A DNA stretch of 64,000 nt from Catenuloplanes indicus (GTDB lineage: Bacteria > Actinomycetota > Actinomycetes > Mycobacteriales > Micromonosporaceae), in the NCBI RefSeq assembly GCF_030813715.1, contig NZ_JAUSUZ010000001.1:5580001-5644000 (forward strand), written 5' to 3'. Below the pieces are notes generated by a model, which did no database searches, had not been told where the DNA came from, and saw only the letters and a list, made by a program, of their open reading frames with translations. Made by a program: the position numbers and the translations under genes. Below are positions 54,122 to 62,991 of this stretch, one piece after another (the stretch's first letter is position 1; every line of letters starts with the position of its first letter).

Positions 54122-57100
54122 GTGAGCGAGCAGCCAAGGAAGAAGGCGGCGGGAGCCGTCTCTTCACGTCTCCGTTGGCCTGGCAGCCGACTCCGCGACC
54201 TGCCGATCTGGTCCAAGCTCGGACTGATCATGATCGTGCCGACCATGGCGACGATCGTCGTGGGCACCAGCGGTCTGATCGACCACATCGAAGAGGCACA
54301 GGACGCGGATCAGGCGCGCACGATCGCCCAGCTGGAGCAGTACTCCGGCGAGCTGGTCGACAGCCTGCAGAACGAGCGGGCCGCCGCCGCGCGCTTCCTG
54401 AGCACGCCGAACTCCCAGCGTGACGCCAAGGCCGCGCTGCTGGAGGCGTTCAACCAGACGCACTCCGTGGTCGACGCCGCGAAGAAGGACTACTCGCAGC
54501 AGCGCACGCTGATCACCGACCTGCCGGACAGCAACTTCGAGTCGCTGCTGGACAGTGCGGACTCCGGGCTCGAGCAGCTGCCCGCGACCCGCAGTCAGGT
54601 GAGCAACAACTCCGTGCAGCTGTCGCTGGCCAAGCAGAGCTACGACGGCGTCATCACCGGCCTCCTGCAGATCCGTAACTCCGCCTCCCAGCTCGCCGGT
54701 GACCCCGGCCTGAGCGACCGCATGCGGGCCAGTGCCGCGCTGGCGCAGGAGAAGGAGTACCTCTCGACCCAGCGCGTCATCGTGCACAGCGCGTTTGCCC
54801 AGGGCGAGATCACCCCAAACCTCCGCAAGGACTACATCGCGACGCTGACCGGTCAGAGCCAGGCGGCCGCCACGTTCGAGACCGTCGCCACCCGCGAGGA
54901 CCGGGACTACAAGCGCCAGGTCATCGCCGGCCCGGACGAGCGCGAGGCGAAGTCCAACGCCGGTAAGATCGAGGCGAACCAGGACGGTGACATCAACTCG
55001 CTCGGCTTCTCCGCGGAGGAGTGGGACGAGGGGATGGCCGGCAAGAACAACCTGTTCCGCACGGTGGAGAAGCGACTGGACGAGCAGACCGTCACCCAGG
55101 CCACGACGCTGCGGAACGACGTGCAGCGGCGAGTCCTGGTGGAGACCGGTGTGCTGCTCGGCATGCTCCTCCTCGCGATCCTCTTCGCCTGGCTGGTGGC
55201 CCGGTCGATGGCCCGCTCGCTGCGCGAGCTGCGGCACGGCGCGCTCTCCGTCGCACAGTACGGCCTGCCCCAGGCGGTGGCCCGGCTCCGTGACCCGGCG
55301 ATCTCCGCGCAGCTGTCGCCGGTCCAGGTCGCCAACCAGATCGCCGAGCCGCTGCCGGTCCGCAGCCGGGACGAGTTCGGTCAGGTGACCGAGGCGTTCA
55401 ACGCGGTCCACCTGGAGGCGGTGCGCACCGCGGCCGAGCAGGCCGTGCTCCGCGCCTCCGTCTCCACCATGTTCGTCAACCTGGCCCGCCGTTCGCAGAT
55501 CCTGGTCGACCGGCTCATCGGTCACCTGGACCGGCTGGAGCGCGGCGAGGAGGACCCGGACCGGCTGGCCGAGCTCTTCCAGCTCGACCACCTGGCCACC
55601 CGAATGCGCCGCAACGACGAGAACCTGCTGGTCCTCGCGGGTGCGGACTCCACCCGCGTGCAGCGCGAGCCGGCCGCCCTGATCGACGTGCTGCGCGCTG
55701 CGCAGTCCGAGGTCGAGCACTACACCCGGATCGACTTCGGCAACATCGACAAGGACATCGAGATCTCGGCGCACGCCGTCAACGACCTCGTGCACCTCGT
55801 CGCCGAGCTGTTCGACAACGCGACCGCGTTCTCGCCGCCGGACTCGCAGGTCGTCGTCGACGCCCGGATCTACGGTGACCGTGCCACGCTCTCCGTCGAG
55901 GACCGCGGCATCGGCATCGCGCCGGACCAGATGCGCGACCTGAACGAGCGGCTGCAGCGTCCGCCGACCGTGGACGTCACGGTCTCCCGGATGATGGGCC
56001 TGGTCGTGGTCGCCCGCCTGGCGGCCCGGCACGGCGTCAAGGTGGAGCTGCGCTCGGCCGCCGAGCGCGGCACGATCGCCGAGGTCACGCTGCCCACGGC
56101 GGTGCTGGCATCGCACGCGGTCGCCGGTGCCGGCCGTACCCCGGCCGCGGTCGGCGGTGCCCGGCCCGAGCCCGCGGCGTTCGGCGGCGGCCAGGGCGGC
56201 TTCGGCTCCCCGCTGGCGCTGGAGGGTGGCAGCGGCCGCTCGCCGTCGCAGCGCGAGTCCGCGCCGTCGCTCGGTGGCTTCGCGAGCGAGCCGCTCCCGT
56301 CCTTCGGCGGGTTCGGCAACGATCCGGCGCCCACCTCGGGCGGCCCCACCCGGTCCATGCCGGCCTGGTCCGACCTGACCGGCGCCGCGCCGGGCGGCGG
56401 CACCAACGGCGCGAACGGCGGGCCCGCGAACGGCAACAACGGTTTCGGCAGCTTCAACGGCTTCGGTGCCGGCCCGGCCGGTGGCGGTCCGCGCAACGGC
56501 CGCGCGACCGACGCGTTCGGCGCCAACGGCAGCCGCGGCGAGGGCCTGCCGCACCGCCCGCGCCAGGACGGCCCGGCGCCGCTGGACGACTTCGCCGGAC
56601 CGGCGTCGCCGACCATCCCGCGGCAGAAGCCGGCCACGCCGGAGCAGCAGCGCGGCCCGGTGCCGCCGCTCTCCGTCCCGCCGGTCGCGTCGGCCCCACC
56701 GGCCAGCGGCCCGGCGTCGGCGCAGTCGGCTCCGCCGGTATGGCCGCCGATCGCCCCGGCGGCGGAGAACCCGGCGCCCGCGGTGCCGGAGCGGCTCGCC
56801 TCCTCGCTGGACCTGACCGCCGAGATCCCGCGTTACCGCCCGGAGAACGGTGCCCCCGCGGTGCCGCCGATCGCCCCGGTGGTTGCGGTTCCGTCGTCGG
56901 CGCAGCCGATCCCGTCCCCGGTGGCCCCGGCCACGCCGACTCCGTCGGCCCCGCAGGTCACGCCGACTCCGTCGGCCCCGCAGGCCGCGCCGAAGCAGCC
57001 GGTGGTGGACGAGACGATGGAGCTGCCGATCTTCCGGGAGCTGGAGTCCGCGTGGTTCCGCACCCAGAAGGCGTCCGGCAAGCCGGCCACCGGCCCGACC

Positions 57101-57613
57101 GGTGCGGCGGCCACGCCGAGCCCGGCCGAGGCCGCGAGCGCCCCGACCCAGCAGTACGGGACGATCGAGCCGAAGAAGCGTAGTCTTCCCACGCCGGGTG
57201 GTGCAGCGCGCACGCCGGAGCCGGTCACCGCCGGGTCCGGGGCGCCGGTCAGCCCCGGTGACGGCGCCACGTCGCAGCGGATCTCCACCGAGCCTTCCGG
57301 CTGGCGGACCGCGGCCGACGAGGGCTGGCGGACGGCCGCCTCGGTCGCCGCAGCCGCGGGAGACACGGCGTCGGAGACCACCCAGGCGGGCCTGCCGAAG
57401 CGCAAGCCGATGGCACAGCTCGTTCCTGGTGGAATCGAGAAGGGGACCACGGTCGTCAACAAGCGGTCGCCCGAGGGGGTGCGCGGGCTCCTGTCCGCCT
57501 ACCACCGCGGCGTGCAGCGCGGACGTACGGGTCCCAAGGACAACCCGACCGGTTCAGAGGGAACATTGGACGGGCAGCAATCCTCGCAGGCTGGCAAGGA
57601 GCATGAGGGATGA
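54122..57613 (+). CDS. cvnA: Conservon sensor histidine kinase with NIT domain and long C-terminal tail (CvnA)
   Basis: 1163 residues from a GTG with GAGGGGCGG upstream; ATGs at 54071 and 54104 are in frame. Membrane segments at about 33-53 and 340-362 enclose an extracytoplasmic nitrate/nitrite-sensing type helical domain ([19 protein letters not shown]). A HAMP region, a dimerisation region with [20 protein letters not shown], and a HATPase near 540-665 ([31 protein letters not shown]) follow. The last ~500 residues are Pro/Gly/Ala-rich. Near the end are [10 protein letters not shown] (970-978), [15 protein letters not shown] (1088-1103) and YHRGVQRGR (1126-1135), also found in the protein at 60573. 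It heads the four-gene conservon. Confidence 0.93.
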   Translation: MSEQPRKKAAGAVSSRLRWPGSRLRDLPIWSKLGLIMIVPTMATIVVGTSGLIDHIEEAQDADQARTIAQLEQYSGELVDSLQNERAAAARFLSTPNSQRDAKAALLEAFNQTHSVVDAAKKDYSQQRTLITDLPDSNFESLLDSADSGLEQLPATRSQVSNNSVQLSLAKQSYDGVITGLLQIRNSASQLAGDPGLSDRMRASAALAQEKEYLSTQRVIVHSAFAQGEITPNLRKDYIATLTGQSQAAATFETVATREDRDYKRQVIAGPDEREAKSNAGKIEANQDGDINSLGFSAEEWDEGMAGKNNLFRTVEKRLDEQTVTQATTLRNDVQRRVLVETGVLLGMLLLAILFAWLVARSMARSLRELRHGALSVAQYGLPQAVARLRDPAISAQLSPVQVANQIAEPLPVRSRDEFGQVTEAFNAVHLEAVRTAAEQAVLRASVSTMFVNLARRSQILVDRLIGHLDRLERGEEDPDRLAELFQLDHLATRMRRNDENLLVLAGADSTRVQREPAALIDVLRAAQSEVEHYTRIDFGNIDKDIEISAHAVNDLVHLVAELFDNATAFSPPDSQVVVDARIYGDRATLSVEDRGIGIAPDQMRDLNERLQRPPTVDVTVSRMMGLVVVARLAARHGVKVELRSAAERGTIAEVTLPTAVLASHAVAGAGRTPAAVGGARPEPAAFGGGQGGFGSPLALEGGSGRSPSQRESAPSLGGFASEPLPSFGGFGNDPAPTSGGPTRSMPAWSDLTGAAPGGGTNGANGGPANGNNGFGSFNGFGAGPAGGGPRNGRATDAFGANGSRGEGLPHRPRQDGPAPLDDFAGPASPTIPRQKPATPEQQRGPVPPLSVPPVASAPPASGPASAQSAPPVWPPIAPAAENPAPAVPERLASSLDLTAEIPRYRPENGAPAVPPIAPVVAVPSSAQPIPSPVAPATPTPSAPQVTPTPSAPQAAPKQPVVDETMELPIFRELESAWFRTQKASGKPATGPTGAAATPSPAEAASAPTQQYGTIEPKKRSLPTPGGAARTPEPVTAGSGAPVSPGDGATSQRISTEPSGWRTAADEGWRTAASVAAAAGDTASETTQAGLPKRKPMAQLVPGGIEKGTTVVNKRSPEGVRGLLSAYHRGVQRGRTGPKDNPTGSEGTLDGQQSSQAGKEHEG

Positions 57614-58014
57614 CAACAACGCAGGACCTCGGTTGGTTGCTGGCGAACTTCGCCGACCGCGTTCCGGGTGTCGCGCATGCGGTCGCCGTATCCGCCGACG
57701 GTCTGCTTCTCGCCGGTTCCCGTGATCTTCCGCGGGACCGGGCTGACCAGCTGGCGGCTATCGCGTCCGGTCTGGTCAGCCTGACCCAGGGCGCGGCCCG
57801 CTGCTTCGAGGGCGGCGCGGTGCTCCAGACCGTCGTGGAGATGGACAACGGGTTCCTCTTCCTGATGTCGATCTCCGATGGCTCGTCCTTCGCCGTGCTG
57901 GCCGCACGGAGCTGCGACGTCGGCCAGGTCGGGTACGAGATGGCCCTGCTGGTGGACCGGGTGGGCGACGCCCTGACCCCGGCTCCGCGTACCGCGGCAG
58001 GGATGGTTGGCTGA
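57610..58014 (+). CDS. cvnB: Roadblock/LC7 domain protein (CvnB)
   Basis: 134 residues from the ATG overlapping the kinase stop. A single roadblock/LC7 domain ([46 protein letters not shown]). In characterised conservons the CvnB protein interacts with CvnA and helps form a membrane-proximal complex resembling a G-protein-coupled system. The position as second gene is diagnostic. Confidence 0.94.
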   Translation: MTTTQDLGWLLANFADRVPGVAHAVAVSADGLLLAGSRDLPRDRADQLAAIASGLVSLTQGAARCFEGGAVLQTVVEMDNGFLFLMSISDGSSFAVLAARSCDVGQVGYEMALLVDRVGDALTPAPRTAAGMVG

Positions 58015-58126
58015 CAAGCCAGGGCGATGGCCGGCGGGAGCCGGCCGGAGCACTATATAAATGCGACAACGGGTTTCCGCGATCTTGAAACCGCTATCTA
58101 GGAAACAGAGGGGGTGAACGGCGACG

Positions 58127-58504
58127 ATGGCCGAACGCGAAGAGCCGACCGGCGCGCTGGTCAGGCCGTACGCCGTTACCCGAGGCCGGACCCGGCCACG
58201 GTTGGAGATCGCACTCGAAGCGCTGATTGAGACGACGGTGCGGGGCCGGTCCTCCGGTTCCAACAACGGCGGACACGGTCGAGAGCATCAATACATAGCC
58301 GCGCTGTGTGACGGCCGGCTGCAGTCACTCGCGGAGATCGCCGCGCGGATGTCACTTCCGCTCGGGGTCGCTCGGGTCCTCATCGCCGACATGGCCGCCG
58401 ACGGCCTTGTCGCGGTGTACGAACCGACGTCCCTGGAGGATGCGAACGACGCGGTGGGCACGGAATTGCTGGAGAGGGTGCTGAGTGGACTTCGCAGGCT
58501 CTGA
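58127..58504 (+). CDS. cvnC: DUF742 protein (CvnC)
   Basis: 125 residues. It has the RPYAVTRGRTRP motif of DUF742 and a winged-helix-like second half (LQSLAEIAARMSLPLGVARV). A short Ser/Gly/Asn insertion (RGRSSGSNNGGHGREH) is present. It overlaps cvnD by 20 bases. The 112-bp gap after cvnB is AT-richer (CACTATATAAATGCG) and could hold an internal promoter. Confidence 0.93.
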   Translation: MAEREEPTGALVRPYAVTRGRTRPRLEIALEALIETTVRGRSSGSNNGGHGREHQYIAALCDGRLQSLAEIAARMSLPLGVARVLIADMAADGLVAVYEPTSLEDANDAVGTELLERVLSGLRRL

Positions 58505-59093
58505 CACGGCGCACCGCCCTATGGCCGGGCGCGTGACATCGGCGAAGATTGTCATCGCCGGTGGGTTCGGCGTCGGAAAGACGACGCTGGTCGGCTCGGT
58601 CTCGGAAATCACTCCGCTGACCACCGAGGCCATCATGACGTCGGCGGGCGTGGGCGTGGACGACACCCGGCAGGTGCCGGGCAAGACCACCACTACGGTC
58701 GCCATGGACTTCGGTCGTATCACGATCGATCGCGACCTGATCCTGTACCTGTTCGGTACGCCGGGTCAGACGCGTTTCTGGTTCATGTGGGATGAACTGG
58801 TGCGCGGCGCGATCGGTGCGGTGGTGCTGGTGGACACCCGCCGGCTCGCGGACTGCTTCGCGGCGATCGACTTCTTCGAGCACCGGCGCCTGCCGTACCT
58901 CGTGGCGATCAACTGCTTCGACGGGATGCAGTACCACAACGCTCAGGATGTGCGGGACGCGCTCGCCATCTCCAGCGAGGTGCCCGTGGTGAGCTGCGAC
59001 GCGCGTAACCGCGAGTCGACGAAGCACGTGCTGATCTCCCTGGTGGAGTACGTGCTGTCGATGCGGCGTTCGCGCGCGGTCGCGCCGGCCTGA
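58485..59093 (+). CDS. cvnD: Conservon small GTP-binding protein (CvnD)
   Basis: 202 residues from a GTG inside the end of cvnC. G1 loop AGGFGVGKTTLVGSVSEI, G3-like LFGTPGQTRFWFMWDEL, and a degenerate NKxD position, INCFDG. It acts as the GTPase component with CvnA-C at the membrane in described conservons. A good intrinsic terminator follows, so the operon ends here. Confidence 0.94.
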   Translation: MDFAGSDTAHRPMAGRVTSAKIVIAGGFGVGKTTLVGSVSEITPLTTEAIMTSAGVGVDDTRQVPGKTTTTVAMDFGRITIDRDLILYLFGTPGQTRFWFMWDELVRGAIGAVVLVDTRRLADCFAAIDFFEHRRLPYLVAINCFDGMQYHNAQDVRDALAISSEVPVVSCDARNRESTKHVLISLVEYVLSMRRSRAVAPA

Positions 59094-59121
59094 TCACCGG
59101 GTCCAACGGCGGAACACCCAT

Positions 59122-59159
59122 CAGGGGTACGGGATGATCCCGTACCCCTGCGGGTTTTT
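59122..59159 (+). terminator. Rho-independent terminator of the conservon
   Basis: CAGGGGTACGGGA (59122-59134) pairs with TCCCGTACCCCTG (59138-59150). GCGGG and five T follow. Confidence 0.85.
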
Positions 59160-59173
59160 CCACGGGAACGAGA

Positions 59174-59201
59174 AAACGCCCCGCCGGACGGCGGGGCGTT
59201 T
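59174..59201 (-). terminator. Terminator of the binding-protein gene
   Basis: Perfect 12-bp stem AAACGCCCCGCC (59174-59185) with GGCGGGGCGTTT (59190-59201) and a GGAC loop, 9 bases from the stop of the leftward gene. A/T-rich ends make it usable in both directions. Confidence 0.75.
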
Positions 59202-59210
59202 CGTCGCGCG

Positions 59211-60413
59211 TCAGGCCGTGCGCACCCAGCTGTTCAGGTTGACGCTGAAGACGCCGAGCGAGTCGGCCTCCATGCCGCCGTGCCGGATCGTGGTCAGCGC
59301 GTAGGCGCCTGCCATGCCCTCCAGCGACGAGCGCTCCAGGTAGGCGCGCAGCCGGCCGCGGTCGACGCTCTTCGCCTGGAACGCGGCCTGGATCAGCAGG
59401 CTCAGGCCGTCCCCGGCGTACGGGGCGAAGCCCTTGAACGAGCCGTACTGCGTCACGTACCGCTGGATGAGGTCCCGGCGGCGCTGACCCTCCGGGCCGG
59501 TCTCGGTCAGCGACGAGGCGCCGAGCGAGCCGGGGCTGATCGCGTACGAGCCCTCCACCGCGTCCGCGTTCTCGTCCGAGAGCGTCTCCTCGGTGACCGC
59601 CTCCGGCGTGAAGAAGAACCGGCCCGTGTAACCGGCCGCACGAAGCGCACGGGCGGCTTTTCCGGCGTCGGGCGACATCGCCCATATGACGATGGCCCCG
59701 GGGCGTCCCAGGACCGCCTCAGCGGCCGCGGCGGCGAAGTCCTGATCTCCGGCGGGCAGCCGGACCGTGCTGCCGAGCGTGATGTCCCGGCTGGCGAGCG
59801 CGGAACCCATGTGCCGCACGCCCGCGTCGCCGTGCCGGCCGGTGCCGGCCAGGATCGACGCCTTCGCGATCTTCTGCCGGTTGATCTCCTGGGCCAGTGC
59901 CTGCGCGACGTCCCGGGCGTCCGGCGTCAGCTTGAACGTGTAGGTGCGCTCGGACAGCGGCGTCAGGATGTCGTCCGCGGACGCCAGCGACAGGAACGGC
60001 ACCTGGAGATCCTGCGCCACGTCGGAGATCGCGGTGGAGGTCTCCGGCACGGTGCCACCGATGAGCGCGTTCACGCCGTCCCGGTTGGTCAGCTGCTGCG
60101 CCAGCTCGGCGGCCTTCTTCGGGTCGCCGCCGCTGTCCACGACCTTCAGCTGGAGCGTGCGGCGCTGCGTGCCGACCTGGAAGCCCTCCGCGTTCACCTG
60201 GACCTGGAACAGCTCCATGGCGCGGGCCTGCAGCTCGCCCATGGCGGTGCCGGTCCCGGTGCGTTCCAGGACACCGCCGACGACGAGGTCGGTGCTGGAG
60301 GCGGTCCTCGGGCCGGTGGACTCGTCGTCACCGGTGCCGCAGGCGGCCACGGTGAACGCGGACGCGGTCGCCACGAGCAGGCCCCGGCGCGTAATGGTGG
60401 GCCGGTTGAGCAT
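59211..60413 (-). CDS. Branched-chain-amino-acid-type substrate-binding lipoprotein
   Basis: 400 residues from the ATG at 60413. The N-terminus has TITRRGLLVATASAFTVAAC, a lipoprotein signal with Cys at 25 and a possible twin-arginine. The mature part is a type 1 periplasmic-binding fold (LVVGGVLERTGTGTAMGE, VDSGGDPKKAAELAQQL, ALIGGTVPETSTAISDVA). No permease or ATPase is nearby. It lies beside a conservon, so it may be a receptor for signalling rather than transport; that is inference. Confidence 0.88.
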   Translation of the reverse strand: MLNRPTITRRGLLVATASAFTVAACGTGDDESTGPRTASSTDLVVGGVLERTGTGTAMGELQARAMELFQVQVNAEGFQVGTQRRTLQLKVVDSGGDPKKAAELAQQLTNRDGVNALIGGTVPETSTAISDVAQDLQVPFLSLASADDILTPLSERTYTFKLTPDARDVAQALAQEINRQKIAKASILAGTGRHGDAGVRHMGSALASRDITLGSTVRLPAGDQDFAAAAAEAVLGRPGAIVIWAMSPDAGKAARALRAAGYTGRFFFTPEAVTEETLSDENADAVEGSYAISPGSLGASSLTETGPEGQRRRDLIQRYVTQYGSFKGFAPYAGDGLSLLIQAAFQAKSVDRGRLRAYLERSSLEGMAGAYALTTIRHGGMEADSLGVFSVNLNSWVRTA

Positions 60414-60476
60414 GGTTCCAAGCCTTTCGCCACGGGGTGGCGACAAGGGATGTGGAGCCGCCACGCCCCCAGCAGA

Positions 60477-60506
60477 ATCGTGCTTGTTATCACGCCCTGT
60501 AGTCAA
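60477..60506 (-). promoter_or_regulatory. Candidate promoter of the binding-protein gene
   Basis: Read leftward: TTGACT (60506-60501), 18 bases, CACGAT (60482-60477). It lies 64 bases before the start codon. Confidence 0.4.
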
Positions 60507-60572
60507 TAGCCCGACATGTGGGCAATGACACCGAGGTCAGCGGGCAGATGTATAGAACTACTCAAAGTGACA

Positions 60573-62930
60573 TTATGAGCGGTATGTCGCCGACCGGAAT
60601 TCGTACTCGTCGTTGTCGGTGTCGTCCACCCGGCTGCCCTGATCGCGGGTGAAGTCCCAGCCACCGGCCGACTCGCGGCCCGGGCGGCCGCCGACCGCGA
60701 ACCCGCCGATCTCCTGCCCGCGACGCCAGCCGCGGAAGTAACCGGTGGTGTTCGCCGCCAGCGACTGGGCGTCGCGGACGATGCGCAGCTGACGGTCCTC
60801 GCGGAGCGCCGAGCCGGGCACCAGGTTGGCCTGCGGCACGCGCTTCGGCAGGCCCGCGTTGGTCTCCGCGCCGACGGCCGGGCGGGCCGCTTGCTCCGCG
60901 GCCTGCCAGGCCGAGTCCATCCGGCCCCAGTTCGGCTCGGCCTCGGACTCCACCACCGGGTCTTCCTTGCTGTGCCCGGTGAACCAGGCCGACGCGGTGG
61001 CCGAGAAGATCAGCAGGTCGCCGTCGCCCTCGTCGACCGGTAGCGGGGTCGAGCTGTCCAGCGCGTCCGGCACGCGGCGGGCCGGGTCGACCAGACGCAG
61101 CGGCGGCGCGTACGACCCGTTGCCGAGCGCCGGGTCGTCGCCACGTCCGTTGACCGGCTCGACCAGGCGCAGCACCGGCGGCTCCGGCGGCAGATCGTCC
61201 GACTGCCACGGCGGGCGGACGCGCAGCGTCTCCGCCATCGTCGGCGCCTCCGGGCCGGACGGCCCGCGCAGCTGCGGCTGCTCGCCGGTGTGCGCGCGCT
61301 CGTCACCGTCCTGGTGCGTCGGCCACGCGGCCCGGGAGCCAGGCTCCGGCGCCGGCGGCGTGGTGCGGGACGGCGGCATGCCGCCGAGCCTTATGTCGGT
61401 GAGGCCCCCACCGGCGGGCGGCGGCGTGTTTATCCCGTTCGCCGCGGGCAGTTCGGGCTCGCGCGAGGTCAGCTCCGCCATCCGCTGCCGGTGCTCGGCG
61501 CGGCTGCTGTTGATCGCGGCGGTGGTCAGCGGCGCGCGGAACGGCTCGCCGGAATCGGCCGGGCTCGGCGTACGCGTCGGCGGCTTCGGCCCGGGACGGA
61601 CACCGGGCTGTATCGGCGTGAGGCCGGGCGGCGGGGGCGGCGGCGCGGAGACCGGCCGGTTGGCCAGGCTGTCCGGGCGGCGGCCGGCCGGGCTGACCGG
61701 CACGTTCTCGCCGGTGCCCTCACGCGCGGCACGGCGGCCAACGGCCGGGTCGACGCGCCGGAACGCGCCGGTCGTCGAGTCCAGCTGGATCGACGACGTG
61801 TCGGGCCGGCTGAGCGGGCTGAGCGAGGTGTCCGGGCCGGTCATGTCGCTGGACGCGGCGACCGCGAACGGCGGCGGCCCGGCCGGGACCGGCGTGCCCG
61901 GCGTCTGACCCTCCGCGGCCTGGATGCGGGCCCGGCGGCTGCCCATGGCGGCCGCGGCACCGCCGCCGCGCACCGGGTGCAGCGGCGGCGCGGCCGGAGC
62001 GGCCGCCGGCTCCACGGGCGCGCCGAGCAGGCGGCGGTCCGCGGCCGGTGCCGGCGCGACGATCCGCGATGCGAGCGTGGCGACCAGCGTCTCGCAGGCG
62101 GCGTCGCAGGCCCGGACGGCCGCGACAGCCTGGCGGACGGTCTCGGCGACGGTGGGGGCGAGCGCGCGGTTGAGGCCGCGGCGGGCGGCCTCGTTCACCG
62201 AGGCCTGCAGCGCGGTGATCGCGGCGTGCACCCGCTCGGCCGGTGCGATGCCGTCCGAGACGATCTGGGAGGCGATCGCCTCGGTGGTGACGGTGACCTC
62301 GCGGTCCCGCCCAGGAGCGCCGCCGCCGAGCCGACTCGGCTCGGGGACGGCCGCGAGGACGGCCAGCACGAGCGGATCGGCCGGGTCCGGGTAGGCCCGC
62401 AGCGCGGCCGGGTAGAGCTCGCGCAGCACCTCGCGCAGCGCCACCGCGGCGGCGTGCCGCCCGGTGGCGAGCGCGGCGTGCGCGTTGAGGACCGGCTGGT
62501 AGCCGACCAGGCCGGCCGGCGGCGCCACGTTTATCGCGGTGAGCGCGCCGGCCTGCAACGCCCGGGCCAGCCCGACCGCGCGGCGTGCCCCGGGGGAGGA
62601 CGGTGCCTCGTCGCCGGCGAACCGGGAGGCGAAGTCGTCGGCGTCGTCGTCGTCCGCCACGGCCAGCGGGCGCCCCGCGGCCGTGAGCAGCGAGGTGACC
62701 AGCAGATCGTCGCTGTCCGCGGCGACCGACACGCTGGGAGAACCGCTGGCGCGCTCCGCGAGCAGCGAGCTGAGCCGGGCGAACCCGGACGCGTCGTCGC
62801 TTATCTCGGAGACGTGCAGCTGCCGGCCGGCGTCGTCCACCACGGCCACCATGAGGGACTGACCCTCGGTGGCCCGCCGCGCGGACGAATCCGCCGACGC
62901 CAGACCGCAGTACACCCGCACGAGCGCCAC
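60573..62930 (-). CDS. IS110-transposase-like N-terminal domain fused to a conservon-kinase-like tail; non-mobile, unknown function
   Basis: 785 residues from a GTG at 62930 with GGGAGGAGG eight bases upstream, a better site than that of the GTG at 62954. Residues 1-200 resemble the DEDD domain and following helix of IS110 transposases: MVAVVDDAGRQLHV, SGFARLSSLLAE, then LREVLRELYPAALRAYPDP and AVLAAVPEP. The catalytic acid positions look altered and no C-terminal Ser-transposase domain follows. Residues 200-300 are helical and 300-630 Pro-rich. The last 150 residues contain IFSATASAWF, AGLPKRVPQANLVPG and YFRGWRRG, as in CvnA. Similar proteins may be labelled transposase in databases. Confidence 0.8.
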   Translation of the reverse strand: MALVRVYCGLASADSSARRATEGQSLMVAVVDDAGRQLHVSEISDDASGFARLSSLLAERASGSPSVSVAADSDDLLVTSLLTAAGRPLAVADDDDADDFASRFAGDEAPSSPGARRAVGLARALQAGALTAINVAPPAGLVGYQPVLNAHAALATGRHAAAVALREVLRELYPAALRAYPDPADPLVLAVLAAVPEPSRLGGGAPGRDREVTVTTEAIASQIVSDGIAPAERVHAAITALQASVNEAARRGLNRALAPTVAETVRQAVAAVRACDAACETLVATLASRIVAPAPAADRRLLGAPVEPAAAPAAPPLHPVRGGGAAAAMGSRRARIQAAEGQTPGTPVPAGPPPFAVAASSDMTGPDTSLSPLSRPDTSSIQLDSTTGAFRRVDPAVGRRAAREGTGENVPVSPAGRRPDSLANRPVSAPPPPPPGLTPIQPGVRPGPKPPTRTPSPADSGEPFRAPLTTAAINSSRAEHRQRMAELTSREPELPAANGINTPPPAGGGLTDIRLGGMPPSRTTPPAPEPGSRAAWPTHQDGDERAHTGEQPQLRGPSGPEAPTMAETLRVRPPWQSDDLPPEPPVLRLVEPVNGRGDDPALGNGSYAPPLRLVDPARRVPDALDSSTPLPVDEGDGDLLIFSATASAWFTGHSKEDPVVESEAEPNWGRMDSAWQAAEQAARPAVGAETNAGLPKRVPQANLVPGSALREDRQLRIVRDAQSLAANTTGYFRGWRRGQEIGGFAVGGRPGRESAGGWDFTRDQGSRVDDTDNDEYEFRSATYRS

Positions 62931-62991
62931 GGCGTCGTCCTCCTCCCAGGACACATGTCGTGTGCCAAAGACTGATGCTCCCCGTAAAGGG

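Noticed and set aside
54164-57505. 1113-codon minus-strand ORF opposite cvnA
   Set aside because: Arg/Gly/Val-rich composition typical of antisense frames in high-GC DNA; cvnA on the other strand has clear domains.
60573-62930. Intact IS110 insertion sequence
   Set aside because: No Ser-transposase half, altered acidic positions, long disordered middle and a kinase-like tail; no recognisable element ends.
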